A DNA stretch of 64,000 nucleotides, taken from positions 1-64,000 of the forward strand of contig NZ_PUDR01000007.1 in assembly GCF_003012935.1 (NCBI RefSeq). Direction: 5' to 3'. This stretch comes from Pannonibacter carbonis. GTDB taxonomy: Bacteria > Pseudomonadota > Alphaproteobacteria > Rhizobiales > Stappiaceae. The notes below the pieces were generated by a model. The model worked only from the letters and a program-made list of their open reading frames with translations. It was not told where the DNA came from and did no database searches. The translations under genes were made by a program, and so were the position numbers. Shown piece by piece: positions 52,239-63,823 of this stretch (its first letter is position 1; each line of letters starts with the position of its first letter).

Positions 52239-53783
52239 TCAGAACATGATCTTCGGCAGCGCCGTGCCAATTGCCGGCATCGCCCAGATCAGCGCCATGG
52301 CGAGGATCTGCAGGAGGATGAAAGGCACCACGCCCTGATAAATCATGCCCGTGGTCACTTCTTTTGGCGCTGCCCCGCGCAGGTAGAACAGCGAGAAACC
52401 GAAGGGCGGGGTCAGGAACGAGCTCTGCAGGTTGATGGCAATCAGCACGGCCAGCCACAGCGGATCATGCCCCATCAGGATCAGCGGCGGGATCAAGAGC
52501 GGCAACAGGATCACGGCGATCTCGACGAAGTCGAGGAAGAAGCCGAGCACGAAGATGAAGGCCATGGCAAAGATCAACGCCCCCGTCGCCCCGCCCGGCA
52601 TGGCCGCCAGGATTTCCGCCACCCGGTGCTCGCCGCCGAGACCGACGAAAACCAGCGAGAAGAAAGAGGCCATCAGGATCGTGGCAAAGATCATCGACGT
52701 GACAACCATCGTCTGGGTCAGCGCCGGGATCAGCGTCTTTACCTTGAACGACTGGCGCAGCGAAACGAGAACGGCCGCAAGGCCCGTCAGCGCCAGCCCG
52801 GCATAAAGGGTCGCCAGCGTATATTCCAGCGCGCCGGCGTCGGACCGCTGCAACCGCACCGGATAAAGGCCTGCAATCAGGACCAGCACGAACAGCGACA
52901 ACGTCCCGGCCAGCACCAGGCGCTTGGGGGCCCCCTGCTTGTAACCGGCCAGCAGGATCGCCCCGACCGATCCGACCGCAGCCGCCTCATTCGGCGAGGC
53001 CACACCAAACAGCACCGCGCCGAGGACAGCAACGATCAGCACCACGGCCGGAAGGATGGCGCCAGCCACCTCTCCGGCAGACGGCCGCCGGTCCAGCGAC
53101 TTCATCGCCGGCGCATCATTTGGCACCAGCCAGGCCCGCACGAGGACATAAAGGATGTAGAGCCCGACCAGCATCAGCCCCGGCAAAAGGGCTGCGGCAA
53201 ACATCTGCCCGACGGAAATCGTCTCGATCGAGAACTTGCCCTGCTTGTATTGCGCCTGCTGGAAGGCCGAGGACATCACGTCCGCCAGGATGATCAGCAG
53301 CGTTGACGGTGGGATAATCTGGCCGAGCGTACCGGAGGCACAGATGAGGCCCGAGGAGAGCCGCGGGTTATAGCCATTGCGCAGCATCGCCGGCAGCGCG
53401 ATCATGCCCATCGCCACCACCGTCGCGCCGACAATGCCGGTCGAGGCGGCGAGCAGCGCGCCGACCAGCACGACCGACACGCCGAGCCCCCCGCGCATGG
53501 TGCCGAACAGCCGGCCCATGGTCTCCAGAAGGTCTTCCGCGATCCGGCTTTTCTCCAGGATCACGCCCATCAGCACGAACAGCGGGATGGCGGTCAGCAC
53601 CGGATTGGTCAGAACGGCAAAGAACCGCTGCCCCAGCGCGCCCATGAGGCCGAGCGAGAAATCGCCAGTGAAATAGCCGATCAGCGCGAACAGCGTCGCG
53701 ACACCGGAGATGGTGAAGGCCACCGGATAGCCGAGCAGGATGAACCCGATCAGCGCGGCAAACATCAGCAGATCAAGCGGCAT
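52239..53783 (-). CDS. TRAP transporter large permease (DctM family)
   Basis: A 514-aa permease with about 12-13 helices that imports a carboxylate or similar solute with Na+ or H+, using the periplasmic binding protein encoded at 54664. Typical features are IPLFVLMGVILEKS near residue 50 and GTLGQIIPPSTLLIILAD near 145. The start at 53783 overlaps the small-permease stop by one base; a GTG at 53786 is an alternative. By context the solute is likely histidine, urocanate or a related imidazole compound. Confidence 0.9.
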   Translation of the reverse strand: MPLDLLMFAALIGFILLGYPVAFTISGVATLFALIGYFTGDFSLGLMGALGQRFFAVLTNPVLTAIPLFVLMGVILEKSRIAEDLLETMGRLFGTMRGGLGVSVVLVGALLAASTGIVGATVVAMGMIALPAMLRNGYNPRLSSGLICASGTLGQIIPPSTLLIILADVMSSAFQQAQYKQGKFSIETISVGQMFAAALLPGLMLVGLYILYVLVRAWLVPNDAPAMKSLDRRPSAGEVAGAILPAVVLIVAVLGAVLFGVASPNEAAAVGSVGAILLAGYKQGAPKRLVLAGTLSLFVLVLIAGLYPVRLQRSDAGALEYTLATLYAGLALTGLAAVLVSLRQSFKVKTLIPALTQTMVVTSMIFATILMASFFSLVFVGLGGEHRVAEILAAMPGGATGALIFAMAFIFVLGFFLDFVEIAVILLPLLIPPLILMGHDPLWLAVLIAINLQSSFLTPPFGFSLFYLRGAAPKEVTTGMIYQGVVPFILLQILAMALIWAMPAIGTALPKIMF

Positions 53784-54298
53784 CACATGGCGCCTTCTGA
53801 AACGCGGCCCGAAAGACGCAGACAATCACGCAGAAACGCCGAAAGGCCCTGCAGCAGCAGCAAGACACAGAACGCCGGGACCAGGCTCTTGAGCAGGAAC
53901 GAGGCGGGTATGCCACCAACCGAGATCGGCCCTTCGAGAATGGCCCAGGAGCGGGCAACGGAGGGCCAGGAGTAAAACAGCAACATCGCCAGCGAGCCAC
54001 CGAGCAGCACCACATGACCGAACAGATCGATCATCGCTTTCGCCCGCTGGGACGCCTTGGCGTAATAGATGTCCACCCGGACATGGCCATTGACCAGCAG
54101 CGTGTAGCCAGCCCCCAGCATGAACACGCTGGCATGCAGGTAGAGGACGCCTTCGTTGAGGAAGATCGAGGAATAACCGAAGACATAGCGCAGCAGCACG
54201 ATCACGAACTGCAACAGCACCATCGCCAGCGCAAACCAGATCGTCACCGCCGCCACCGCCCGGTTTACCCGGTCCAGCGCATTCGCAAGTTGTTCCAT
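53783..54298 (-). CDS. TRAP transporter small permease (DctQ family)
   Basis: A 171-aa membrane protein with four helices, the small TRAP subunit. The motif GYTLLVNGHVRVDIYY near residues 60-75 is typical. It is separated from the binding-protein gene by 365 bases that contain several palindromic repeats, and it is coupled to the large-permease gene by overlap. Confidence 0.9.
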   Translation of the reverse strand: MEQLANALDRVNRAVAAVTIWFALAMVLLQFVIVLLRYVFGYSSIFLNEGVLYLHASVFMLGAGYTLLVNGHVRVDIYYAKASQRAKAMIDLFGHVVLLGGSLAMLLFYSWPSVARSWAILEGPISVGGIPASFLLKSLVPAFCVLLLLQGLSAFLRDCLRLSGRVSEGAM

Positions 54299-54663
54299 TC
54301 CCCCGTCCCCTGTTGCGGTCTTCTTTTTGTCCGGACGTCTAGGTCCCCGTCATCCCCGCGCATGCGGGGATCCAGTCCCCCCGGCGCTTGGCAGCCTTAC
54401 ACCGGGTGGGAGGAGAAGGTGTGCACTTTCCCCTCGCCGCAGCGCCCCTCTCCCCCCTTGAGGGGGAGATGCCCCCTTGAGGGGGCAGAGGGGGGTAAGC
54501 AGCCCCTCATAGCACACCAGCAGTGGTCACCAGCCGCAGCGCCGTTACCCCCCTCTGTCTGCTGACGCAGACATCTCCCCCTCAAGGGGGGAGAGAGGAG
54601 AAGCCGGCATTCGCCCCAAGCAAGACCCCAGCGCGAAACACGCCGCGCCGGGGCCGTTCAATC
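54299..54663. repeat. Cluster of palindromic repeats between TRAP genes
   Basis: A single GTCATCCCC-family hairpin lies at 54349-54373. A larger inverted pair follows: about 54444-54497 (GCCCCTCTCCCC to GGGGGGTAA) and about 54545-54597 (TTACCCCCC to GGGGAGAGAGG), with internal CCCCTTGAGGGG-type stems. No gene is seen. The repeats may lower or stabilise parts of the hut/TRAP transcript. Confidence 0.75.
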
Positions 54664-55764
54664 TTAGCCGTAGTTGTAGCTCAGGCCACGGGCGTTCATC
54701 TGGCCGGCGTCCGCATAGGGCATGTACTCGGTCATCAGCGACCGGTAGGCAAGGAAGCTCTCGGTGATGCGCTTCACCAACTCGTCGCTGTTGTCGCGCA
54801 GTTCACTGACCACCTCACCCATGGCATTGCCCATCGCAACCACAATCTCGTCCGGCAGCTTGTGCACGGTGACGCCATGCTTGTCCTTCAGCTCGCGCAG
54901 CGCCAGGGCGTGCTTGGTGTTGTACTCGGTCAGCACCGGATTGTAGAGGCTCTGCGAGGCAAAGGTAACGACCTGCTTCAGGTCATCCGGCAGCGCCTCC
55001 CAGGCCTTCATGTTGATGGCGCATTCCTCGGCAGAGGACGGCTCGCCAACACCCGGGGCGTAATAGTTCTTTGCGACCTGCTGCAGACCCAGCGCACTGT
55101 CCGACCACGGACCGATGAACTCGCCCGCATCCAGCGCGCCCGACTGCAGCGCCTGGAACATCGCCGGTCCGGACATGGCTTCCACGGCCATGCCGAGCTT
55201 GGCGCAGACTTCCGAGTTGAGGCCGGTGGTGCGGTACTTAAGGCCCTTCAGGTCGTCGACCGTCTTGATCTCGTTGCGGAACCAGCCGAACCACTGCGGA
55301 CCCGAGTTGCCGCACAGGAACGGCTTCAGGCCGAAGCGGCCGTACATCTCGTCATAGAGCGCCTGGCCGCCGCCCTGCTGCATCCAGCCGATCTGCTCGA
55401 TGGCGGTGAGGCCCAACGGCTGCGAACCGAACAGCAGGATGCCCTTCGACTTGGAGCCCCAGTAGGCCGGCACCGCGTGATAGATCTCGGCCGTGCCTTC
55501 GGCAACAGCATCAAACACGCCCGGTCCCGGGACGATTTCACCGGCGGCGAACAGCTCGACTTGCAGCCGGCCACCCGACAGGGCGGTGATGCGGTCGGCA
55601 AGCGCCTGGGCGGCAACACCCGGACCCGGCAGGTTCTTCGGCCAGGCGCTGACCATGCGCCACTTGATCACGTCCTGCGCGATGGCCGGGGCGGCAAGCG
55701 CCGCCGTACCCGCTGCTGCCGCCGCACCGATGCCTGCGGTCTTGAGGAAATCACGTCTTTTCAT
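54664..55764 (-). CDS. TRAP transporter substrate-binding protein (DctP family, Tat signal)
   Basis: A 366-aa periplasmic binding protein. The N terminus MKRRDFLKTAGIGAAAAAG is a textbook twin-arginine signal, with cleavage after about residue 29 (APAIA). The mature part has KWRMVSAWPKNLPGPG, EGTAEIYHAVPAYW and the ligand-stack region QWFGWFRNEI. Family members bind 2-oxoacids, lactate, aromatic or other carboxylates. The ATG at 55764 has GGAGG upstream. It follows hutU by 52 bases, so its ligand is probably urocanate or histidine. Confidence 0.9.
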   Translation of the reverse strand: MKRRDFLKTAGIGAAAAAGTAALAAPAIAQDVIKWRMVSAWPKNLPGPGVAAQALADRITALSGGRLQVELFAAGEIVPGPGVFDAVAEGTAEIYHAVPAYWGSKSKGILLFGSQPLGLTAIEQIGWMQQGGGQALYDEMYGRFGLKPFLCGNSGPQWFGWFRNEIKTVDDLKGLKYRTTGLNSEVCAKLGMAVEAMSGPAMFQALQSGALDAGEFIGPWSDSALGLQQVAKNYYAPGVGEPSSAEECAINMKAWEALPDDLKQVVTFASQSLYNPVLTEYNTKHALALRELKDKHGVTVHKLPDEIVVAMGNAMGEVVSELRDNSDELVKRITESFLAYRSLMTEYMPYADAGQMNARGLSYNYG

Positions 55765-55816
55765 GGTCAGACCTCCATTCTGGTTGGTTGTCATTGCTTG
55801 TCCTGTCCCTTCTTGT

Positions 55817-57502
<1,686 letters not shown>

Positions 57503-57557
57503 GTTTCCTCTCCGAAGCAACGTTTCATGTGCAGTGAATTGACGCCCAGTCCCACGC

Positions 57558-58364
57558 TTATAAGCGCCAGGATCCGGAGGCCACGGTCTCGAGAATGGAT
57601 GAAAGGACCGGCCGCAGCCGCGCGGCCTTGGTCAGGCTGTAGGCATAGGGCGGTAGCTCGGTTTCCAGATGCGTCGCCTGCGCCAGCTCCATCTGGATGG
57701 CGTGATAGCCTTCCGCCGGCCGGCCATAGTGGCGGGTCGTCCAGCCGCCCTTGAAGCGGCCATTGACCACCGTGCTGTAGCCCGCCGCCGCCCGGCAGAT
57801 GCCGGCCACCGCCTCGCCCAGACCGGGCGCGCAGGACGTGCCCTCCACCGTGCCGATGTTGAAATCCGGCAGCGTGCCGTCAAACAGGAAAGGGATGTTG
57901 GAGCGGATTGAGTGGCAATCGTAGAGCACGGCAAACCCGTGGATCGCATGCACCCGCCGAAGTTCGGCTTCGAGCGCCGCATGATAAGGCGCATGGAAGG
58001 CGAGCCGCCGCCGTTCGATCTCGGCCGCATCCGGGGCATCCAGCCAGATGTTTTGGCCATCGAAATCGGTCAGCGGCACCAGCCCGGTGGTGTTCTGGCC
58101 CGGATAGAGGCTTGCCCCGTCCGGCGGCCGGTTGGCGTCGATGACATAGCGGTGGAAGGTCGCGGCCACGGTCGTCGCCCCCGGCAGCAGCCCGTCATAG
58201 AGCCGGTCCACATGCCAGTCGGTGTCGCTGAGCACCAGCCCGCGCCCATTCAGCTTCGCCCGGATGCCGGCGGGAACATGCGTGCCCGAATGCGGCAGCC
58301 CCAGCACCACCGGACTGTCGCCCCGCGTCACCGTCACCGGCCCAATCTGATCGTCACGCGTCAT
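57558..58364 (-). CDS. hutG: N-formylglutamate deformylase
   Basis: A 268-aa metal-dependent hydrolase of the N-formylglutamate amidohydrolase family. It releases formate from N-formylglutamate, the last step of the five-step histidine route. Motifs are [19 protein letters not shown] and [10 protein letters not shown], which supply metal and substrate contacts. The ATG at 58364 with AAGGA upstream is preferred over GTG 58385. With HutF it makes formamide-free glutamate production without formimino transfer. It is separated from hutH by 380 bases of repeats. Confidence 0.92.
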   Translation of the reverse strand: MTRDDQIGPVTVTRGDSPVVLGLPHSGTHVPAGIRAKLNGRGLVLSDTDWHVDRLYDGLLPGATTVAATFHRYVIDANRPPDGASLYPGQNTTGLVPLTDFDGQNIWLDAPDAAEIERRRLAFHAPYHAALEAELRRVHAIHGFAVLYDCHSIRSNIPFLFDGTLPDFNIGTVEGTSCAPGLGEAVAGICRAAAGYSTVVNGRFKGGWTTRHYGRPAEGYHAIQMELAQATHLETELPPYAYSLTKAARLRPVLSSILETVASGSWRL

Positions 58365-58744
58365 CTGACTTGAATCCTTTGTCACCCAGCATCACCCATC
58401 CCAGGACGCACCGCCTCTCCGCCCCCCTCCCCCGGGGGGGGGGGGGGGGGGGGCCCACAGCGCCACCAGCAAGACTGCGCTCGCAAGGTGGCCAGCCCAA
58501 CCTGTCCGACCAACCAGCCCCCTGCGCGCACTGAGCAGCCCAGCCCAAATTCAACCTCCGAGCCCCCCACCCCTACCCCCTCCCCACGAGGGGGAGGGGC
58601 GCGGAGAGGCCCCGCCTTCAACTGTCATCCCCGCGAAGGCGGGGATCCAGTACCCCCTGTCTTCGTCGTAATCAGTCCCCGGGTTACTGGATCCCGGTCT
58701 TGCCGCCACACGGCAAACCGGGATGACACCCGAAAAACTCCACC
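58365..58744. repeat. Repeat-filled gap with a 20-base G homopolymer between hutH and hutG
   Basis: A run of 20 G occupies 58434-58453, directly after a C-rich run (58422-58433), so the two can form a hairpin. A CCCCTCCCC-type repeat follows at about 58560-58612, and a GTCATCCCC-type inverted pair at 58624-58649 and 58685-58728. I see no gene. The exact homopolymer length is uncertain. Confidence 0.75.
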
Positions 58745-60271
58745 TCAGACCTTGAACGACCCGATCTCCGCCGCAGCCGCAAACGCGCCCGAGCGCACCA
58801 GCGCAGATGCCGCCTCGATGTCGGGGGCCAGATACCGGTCTTCCTTCAGCGCGGAAGCAACACCGCGCAGACGTCCAATCACCGCCTGAAGCGGACCAGA
58901 GGTCTTGAGCGGAGCGCGGAACTCGATGCCCTGCGCCGCACAGAGCGCCTCAACACCGAGGATCACCGACAGGTTGGCATTCATCCGCAGCAGCCGGCGC
59001 GCGCCATGGGCGGCCATCGACACATGGTCTTCCTGGTTGGCCGAGGTCGGCGTCGAATCCGTCGAGCACGGCGTTGCCAGGTGCTTGTTTTCGCTCATCA
59101 AGGCAGCCGTCGTGACTTCCGCGATCATGTAGCCGGAGTTGAGGCCTGGATCGGGGGTCAGGAACGGCGGCAGGTCATGGCTCAGCGTCGGATCGACCAT
59201 TAGCGCCACGCGCCGCTGCGCAATCGCACCGATTTCCGCCACCGCCAGCGCGATCTGGTCGGCGGCAAAGGCCACCGGCTCGGCGTGGAAATTGCCGCCG
59301 GACACGATCCGGCCCTCGCCCAGCACCAGCGGGTTGTCCGTGACCGCATTGGCCTCGATTTCCAGCGTCGAGCCGGCAAAGCGCAACAGGTCGACAGCCG
59401 CCCCCAGCACCTGCGGCTGGCAGCGGATGCAATAGGGATCCTGCACGCGCGTGTCGCCCTCGCGGTGGCTCTCGCGGATTTCCGAGCCCTCCATGATGGC
59501 CCGCATCAGGTCGGCAACCTCGATCTGGCCGCGATGGCCGCGCAGCGTATGGATTTCCGGCTGCAGCGGTGCGGTCGATCCCATGATGGCATCGGTCGAC
59601 AGCGTCGAGATCACCAGCGAGGCCGCCGCATTGGTCCAGGCCTCGAACAGGCCGATCAGCGCCAGCGCGGTGGAAAACTGCGTGCCGTTGATGAGTGCCA
59701 GACCTTCCTTGGGGCCAAGCACGACCGGGGTCAGACCCGCCATCTTCAGCGCGTCGCCGCCCGCCAGCCGCTCGCCGCCATAGATCGCCTCACCGGCCCC
59801 GATCATCACCGCCGTCATGTGGGCCAGCGGCGCCAGATCGCCGGAAGCCCCCACGGAGCCCTGCGAGGGAACGACCGGCGTCACGCCAGCTTCGAGCATC
59901 GCCTCAATGAGCGCGATCACCTCCCAGCGCACGCCCGACGCGCCGCGCCCGAGGCTCAGGAGCTTCAGCACCATCATCAGCCGCGTCGCCGCACGGTCCA
60001 GCGGCTCGCCCACGCCGCAGCAATGCGACAGGATCAGGTTGCGCTGCAGCGTCGCCGTGTCCTTCGGCGCAATCTTCACCGAGGCCAGCTTGCCGAAACC
60101 GGTGTTGACGCCGTAGAGGCCGGCATCGCCATTGGCCGCCGCCGCCACATGGGCCGCCGCCAGGTCGACCGCCGGACGCGCCGAGGGATCAAGGCGGACC
60201 GCGCGCCCATCGCGCCAGATCTGTTCAAGGTCGGCCAGTGTGGCGCGGCCGGGCTGGAGAACAACGGTCAT
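58745..60271 (-). CDS. hutH: Histidine ammonia-lyase
   Basis: A 508-aa enzyme that removes ammonia from L-histidine to give urocanate. The autocatalytic MIO cofactor forms from Ala142-Ser143-Gly144 in [12 protein letters not shown], the active-site Tyr53 is in [10 protein letters not shown], and [12 protein letters not shown] follows in the second half. The length is normal for the family. Its start overlaps the hutI stop by four bases. The gene is followed by the repeat-filled gap before hutG. Confidence 0.96.
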   Translation of the reverse strand: MTVVLQPGRATLADLEQIWRDGRAVRLDPSARPAVDLAAAHVAAAANGDAGLYGVNTGFGKLASVKIAPKDTATLQRNLILSHCCGVGEPLDRAATRLMMVLKLLSLGRGASGVRWEVIALIEAMLEAGVTPVVPSQGSVGASGDLAPLAHMTAVMIGAGEAIYGGERLAGGDALKMAGLTPVVLGPKEGLALINGTQFSTALALIGLFEAWTNAAASLVISTLSTDAIMGSTAPLQPEIHTLRGHRGQIEVADLMRAIMEGSEIRESHREGDTRVQDPYCIRCQPQVLGAAVDLLRFAGSTLEIEANAVTDNPLVLGEGRIVSGGNFHAEPVAFAADQIALAVAEIGAIAQRRVALMVDPTLSHDLPPFLTPDPGLNSGYMIAEVTTAALMSENKHLATPCSTDSTPTSANQEDHVSMAAHGARRLLRMNANLSVILGVEALCAAQGIEFRAPLKTSGPLQAVIGRLRGVASALKEDRYLAPDIEAASALVRSGAFAAAAEIGSFKV

Positions 60272-61479
60272 TGCGAACCTCCGAAAACTCGGGCGTGAAG
60301 GGGATTGAAGCCGAAGCGGTAGACAAGCTCCGCCGGCGTCGTTGCATTCCAGATGGCAAGATCGGACCTGAGTCCGGGGACGATGCGGCCGCAGTCCTCA
60401 AGGCCAAGGGCCCGGGCAGCATTGACGGTGACGCCGCGCAATGCCTCCTCGACGGTCAGCCGGAAGAAGGTGCAGCCCATGTTCATGGTCAGGAGCAGCG
60501 AGGTCAGCGGTGAGGTGCCGGGATTGCAGTCGGTTGCGAGCGCCATCAGCACCCCATGCGCGCGGAAGGCGGCAACCGGGGGAACCTGCGTCTCGCGGAT
60601 GGCATAGAATGCGCCGGGCAGCAGCACGGCCACAGTTCCAGCCTTCGCCAGAGCGGCCGCATCTTCGTCGGTTGCATATTCCACATGGTCGGCCGACAGC
60701 GCGCCATAACGGGCGGCAAGCTGGGTGCCGCCGATGCGCGACAGCTGTTCGGCATGAAGCTTCACCGGCAAACCAAGACGCTTCGCCGCATCAAACACCC
60801 GGGTCATGTCCTCGACCGAGAAGGCAATGCCCTCGCAGAACCCGTCAACCGCATCGACGAGGCCCTCGGCCGCCGCAGCCTCCAGCCCCGGCAGACAGAC
60901 CTCGGTCAGATAGGCCTCCGTCCGGCCCTTGTACTCGGTCGGCACCGCGTGGGCGCCGAGGTAGGTGGTCCGGACGCGCACCTTGCGCTCCCGGCCCAGC
61001 CGCCGGGCGGCCCGCAGCATCTTCAGCTCGGTCTCGATCTCCAGTCCGTAGCCGGACTTGATCTCGATTGCAGTCATCCCCTCGCTGATCAACGCATCAA
61101 GACGCGGCAGCGCGGAGGCAACGAGGTCGGACTCGCTGGCCTCGCGGGTCGAGCGGACCGAGGAGACGATGCCGCCCCCCGCCCTTGCCACTTCTTCGTA
61201 GGTCGCGCCGTCAAGACGCATCTCGAACTCGCGCGCCCGGTGTCCGCCGTGGACGATGTGGGTGTGGCAATCGATGAGACCGGGGGTCACCAGACGGCCG
61301 TCCAGATCGAGGCGCGGCAGGGTCGCAAATTCTCCCGGAATGGCGTCGCTTTGTCCGACGAAGGCGATGGTTTGTCCGTCCACGACCACAGCGCCGTTTT
61401 CGATCAGGCCATAGCCCGTCTGCCCCGCCAGAGTGGCAAGCGTCGCGTTGGTCAGGATGATCGGCTGATCAAGTTCCAT
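60268..61479 (-). CDS. hutI: Imidazolonepropionase
   Basis: A 403-aa amidohydrolase that opens 4-imidazolone-5-propionate to N-formimino-L-glutamate. Metal ligands His72 and His74 are in [10 protein letters not shown], with KLHAEQLS and [10 protein letters not shown] further on. The start MELDQPIIL at 61479 has GGGGAGGA upstream; the longer open frame runs antisense into hutF. It is the first gene of the minus-strand hut operon, with a good promoter in the 74-base gap to hutF. Confidence 0.95.
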   Translation of the reverse strand: MELDQPIILTNATLATLAGQTGYGLIENGAVVVDGQTIAFVGQSDAIPGEFATLPRLDLDGRLVTPGLIDCHTHIVHGGHRAREFEMRLDGATYEEVARAGGGIVSSVRSTREASESDLVASALPRLDALISEGMTAIEIKSGYGLEIETELKMLRAARRLGRERKVRVRTTYLGAHAVPTEYKGRTEAYLTEVCLPGLEAAAAEGLVDAVDGFCEGIAFSVEDMTRVFDAAKRLGLPVKLHAEQLSRIGGTQLAARYGALSADHVEYATDEDAAALAKAGTVAVLLPGAFYAIRETQVPPVAAFRAHGVLMALATDCNPGTSPLTSLLLTMNMGCTFFRLTVEEALRGVTVNAARALGLEDCGRIVPGLRSDLAIWNATTPAELVYRFGFNPLHARVFGGSQ

Positions 61480-61504
61480 CTTGGTTTCCTCCCCAGATGG
61501 GCGT

Positions 61505-61533
61505 ATTTTGTCTGCACATATTAATCGTGTCAA
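61505..61533 (-). promoter_or_regulatory. hutI promoter in the hutI/hutF divergent region, with possible HutC site
   Basis: On the minus strand, TTGACA (61533-61528) is followed after exactly 17 bases by CAAAAT (61510-61505), giving a start near 61498, about 20 bases before the hutI ATG. The same stretch reads as an imperfect dyad, TTGTC to GTCAA with a CAC-N9-GTG core, which could be the operator of the nearby HutC repressor. The hutF promoter must overlap it. Confidence 0.55.
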
Positions 61534-61553
61534 TCGAGGAAGGCGGCGAAAGA

Positions 61554-62978
61554 ATGAGCAGCGCAAACGCAGGCGACCTGGCGAATTCCCCCGCAGCACC
61601 GGCAGCAACGGCAGCGGTCCTGTGGGCAAAAGAGGCATTGCTGCCTCAGGGCTGGGCAGCGGATGTCACCGTGGAGCTCAGCGCCGATGGCCGGATTTCG
61701 GCTGTCCGGCCAGGGACTTCCGTGCCCGCAGGGGCAACCCGTACCGGCCTTCTCCTCCCCTCCCCGGCCAATCTCCATTCCCACGCCTTCCAGCGCGCCA
61801 TGGCCGGTCTGACCGAGCGGCGCGGCCCCGACCCGCGCGACAGCTTCTGGACCTGGCGTCAACTGATGTTCCGCTTCCTCGACCAGCTGACCCCCGAGGA
61901 TGTCGAGGCGATTGCCGCCTTCGTGCAGATGGAAATGCTCGAATCCGGCTACGCCACCAACGTCGAGTTCCACTACCTGCACCACCAGCCGGGCGGCCTG
62001 CCTTACGCCAATCTCGGCGAGATGTCGGACCGCATCGCCGCTGCCGCGTCGCAGACCGGGATTGGTCTGACGCTGCTGCCGGTGTTCTACCAGTATGGCG
62101 GCTGCGACAAGCGCCCGCTTGGCGCAGGACAGGTCCGTTTCGGTAATGATATCAGCCGCTTCGCCGATCTCGTCGATGCTGCCGAAAAGGCCCTTGCCCC
62201 CCTTCCGGCGGATGCCCGGATCGGCGTTGCCCCGCACAGCCTGCGCGCCGTTGCCGCGGAAGATCTCGCCCGCGCCGCCAGCCTTCGCCCGGATGCTCCC
62301 CTGCACATGCACCTCGCCGAACAGGTAGCGGAAGTGGAGGAAGTGCTCGCCCATCGCGGCGCCCGGCCCGTCGACTGGCTCCTCGGCAATGCAGATGTCG
62401 ACCGGCGCTGGTGCCTGATCCACTGCACGCAAATGCTTGAAAACGAAACACTTTCCCTCGCCGCGACCGGCGCGGTCGCTGGCCTTTGCCCGATCACCGA
62501 ATCAAGCCTGGGCGACGGCATCTTCGACGGCGTGCGCTATCTCGGCGCGGGCGGCGTGATCGGCGTCGGCTCGGACAGCAACATCCGCATTTCACTGTCG
62601 GAGGAACTGCGCACCCTCGAGTATTCCCAGCGCCTGCGCGATCGCTCCCGCGCGGTCCTGGCAACTGCCGACAAGTCCACAGGCCGGGTGCTGTTCGAAG
62701 CTGTCGTCAAGGGCGGCGCACAGGCCGCCGGCCGTCCGTCAGGTGCAATCACGCCCGGTCAACTTGCTGATCTTGTTGCACTTGATAGCCAATCCGTGCA
62801 TCTGGCTGGCCGTCAGGGCGACACTGCACTTGACGCTTGGGCATTTGCAGGCGATGACCGCCTCGTGCGCGATGTCTGGTCTGCGGGCCGTCATGTCGTG
62901 CGTGAGGGGCGGCACATTCGTCACGAGACCATCACGGCCAACTATATCCGTACGGTGTCGCGGCTCAAGGATGCGTGA
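61554..62978 (+). CDS. hutF: Formimidoylglutamate deiminase
   Basis: A 474-aa amidohydrolase that converts N-formimino-L-glutamate to N-formyl-L-glutamate and ammonia, feeding HutG. Metal ligands His75 and His77 are in [22 protein letters not shown] and [21 protein letters not shown] are typical of HutF. The ATG at 61554 has GGAAGGCGG upstream. It is divergent from hutI and followed 54 bases later by hutC. Confidence 0.94.
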   Translation: MSSANAGDLANSPAAPAATAAVLWAKEALLPQGWAADVTVELSADGRISAVRPGTSVPAGATRTGLLLPSPANLHSHAFQRAMAGLTERRGPDPRDSFWTWRQLMFRFLDQLTPEDVEAIAAFVQMEMLESGYATNVEFHYLHHQPGGLPYANLGEMSDRIAAAASQTGIGLTLLPVFYQYGGCDKRPLGAGQVRFGNDISRFADLVDAAEKALAPLPADARIGVAPHSLRAVAAEDLARAASLRPDAPLHMHLAEQVAEVEEVLAHRGARPVDWLLGNADVDRRWCLIHCTQMLENETLSLAATGAVAGLCPITESSLGDGIFDGVRYLGAGGVIGVGSDSNIRISLSEELRTLEYSQRLRDRSRAVLATADKSTGRVLFEAVVKGGAQAAGRPSGAITPGQLADLVALDSQSVHLAGRQGDTALDAWAFAGDDRLVRDVWSAGRHVVREGRHIRHETITANYIRTVSRLKDA

Positions 62979-63032
62979 AACGGCGGCACCCGCCAACCTG
63001 CTGAAACAAAACAAAAAAAGAGACGCGACCGC

Positions 63033-63737
63033 ATGGCAAAGCCCCTCTCAGGCCCTGTGACCTGGCAGACCATCCAGGCCGAGGCCCTGCGCCGCATCCG
63101 AGACAGGGAGTGGAAACCCGGCGCGCAGATCCCTCACGAAGCCCAGCTTGCGGCCGAATTCGGCTGTGCCCGGGCGACTGTGAACCGGGCCCTGCGGGAA
63201 CTGGCGGAACTCGGTCTTCTTGAACGCCGCCGCAAGGCCGGCACACGTGTTCCACTCAACCCGGTGCGGCGGGCAACCTTCCAGATCCCGATCATCCGCC
63301 AGGACATCGAAGGCCGGGGACTGGCCTACAGCTACAAGCGCCTTAGCCAGGAGGTCGAACCGATCCCCCTGCCCGTCCAGAGCCTGCTTGACCTGCCGCC
63401 GGAGCGCGAGCTGCTGCATGTCACGGCGCTTCACCAGGCCGATGGGGCCCCGTTCTGCCACGAGGACCGCTGGATCAACCTGTCGGTTCCGGGGCTGGAA
63501 AGCGCCGACTTTTCAAAGATGAGCCCCAACGAGTGGCTGGTCCAGAATGCGTCCTTCTCGAGCGGTGGCATCGAGTTTTTCGCAACCGAAGCCGATGGGG
63601 TCATGTCTGACCTCTTCGGCTGCCCGCAAGGGGCGGCCCTCTTCGTCATGAACCGCACAACCTGGGCAGGCTCTTTTGCAATCACCGCTGTCCGGCTGAC
63701 TTACGCTCCAGGTCATCGCATGACAACGGAGATTTAG
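63033..63737 (+). CDS. hutC: Histidine utilization repressor HutC (GntR family, UTRA domain)
   Basis: A 234-aa regulator. The winged helix-turn-helix covers about residues 10-75 (AQLAAEFGCARATVNRALRE) and the UTRA ligand domain about 95-230. HutC repressors are released by urocanate. It should control both arms from the hutI/hutF gap. The ribosome site is poor, with an A-rich leader, which would keep expression low. The 86 bases after it are A+T-rich and probably contain the promoter of the next gene. Confidence 0.92.
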   Translation: MAKPLSGPVTWQTIQAEALRRIRDREWKPGAQIPHEAQLAAEFGCARATVNRALRELAELGLLERRRKAGTRVPLNPVRRATFQIPIIRQDIEGRGLAYSYKRLSQEVEPIPLPVQSLLDLPPERELLHVTALHQADGAPFCHEDRWINLSVPGLESADFSKMSPNEWLVQNASFSSGGIEFFATEADGVMSDLFGCPQGAALFVMNRTTWAGSFAITAVRLTYAPGHRMTTEI

Positions 63738-63823
63738 TAAGTTGCACTTAAACTCATAATACGATCTATGGCATCAATCGATTCTATTCACTACTGTTAC
63801 TCCTTTTTGGCCGGAGCGGGGGG

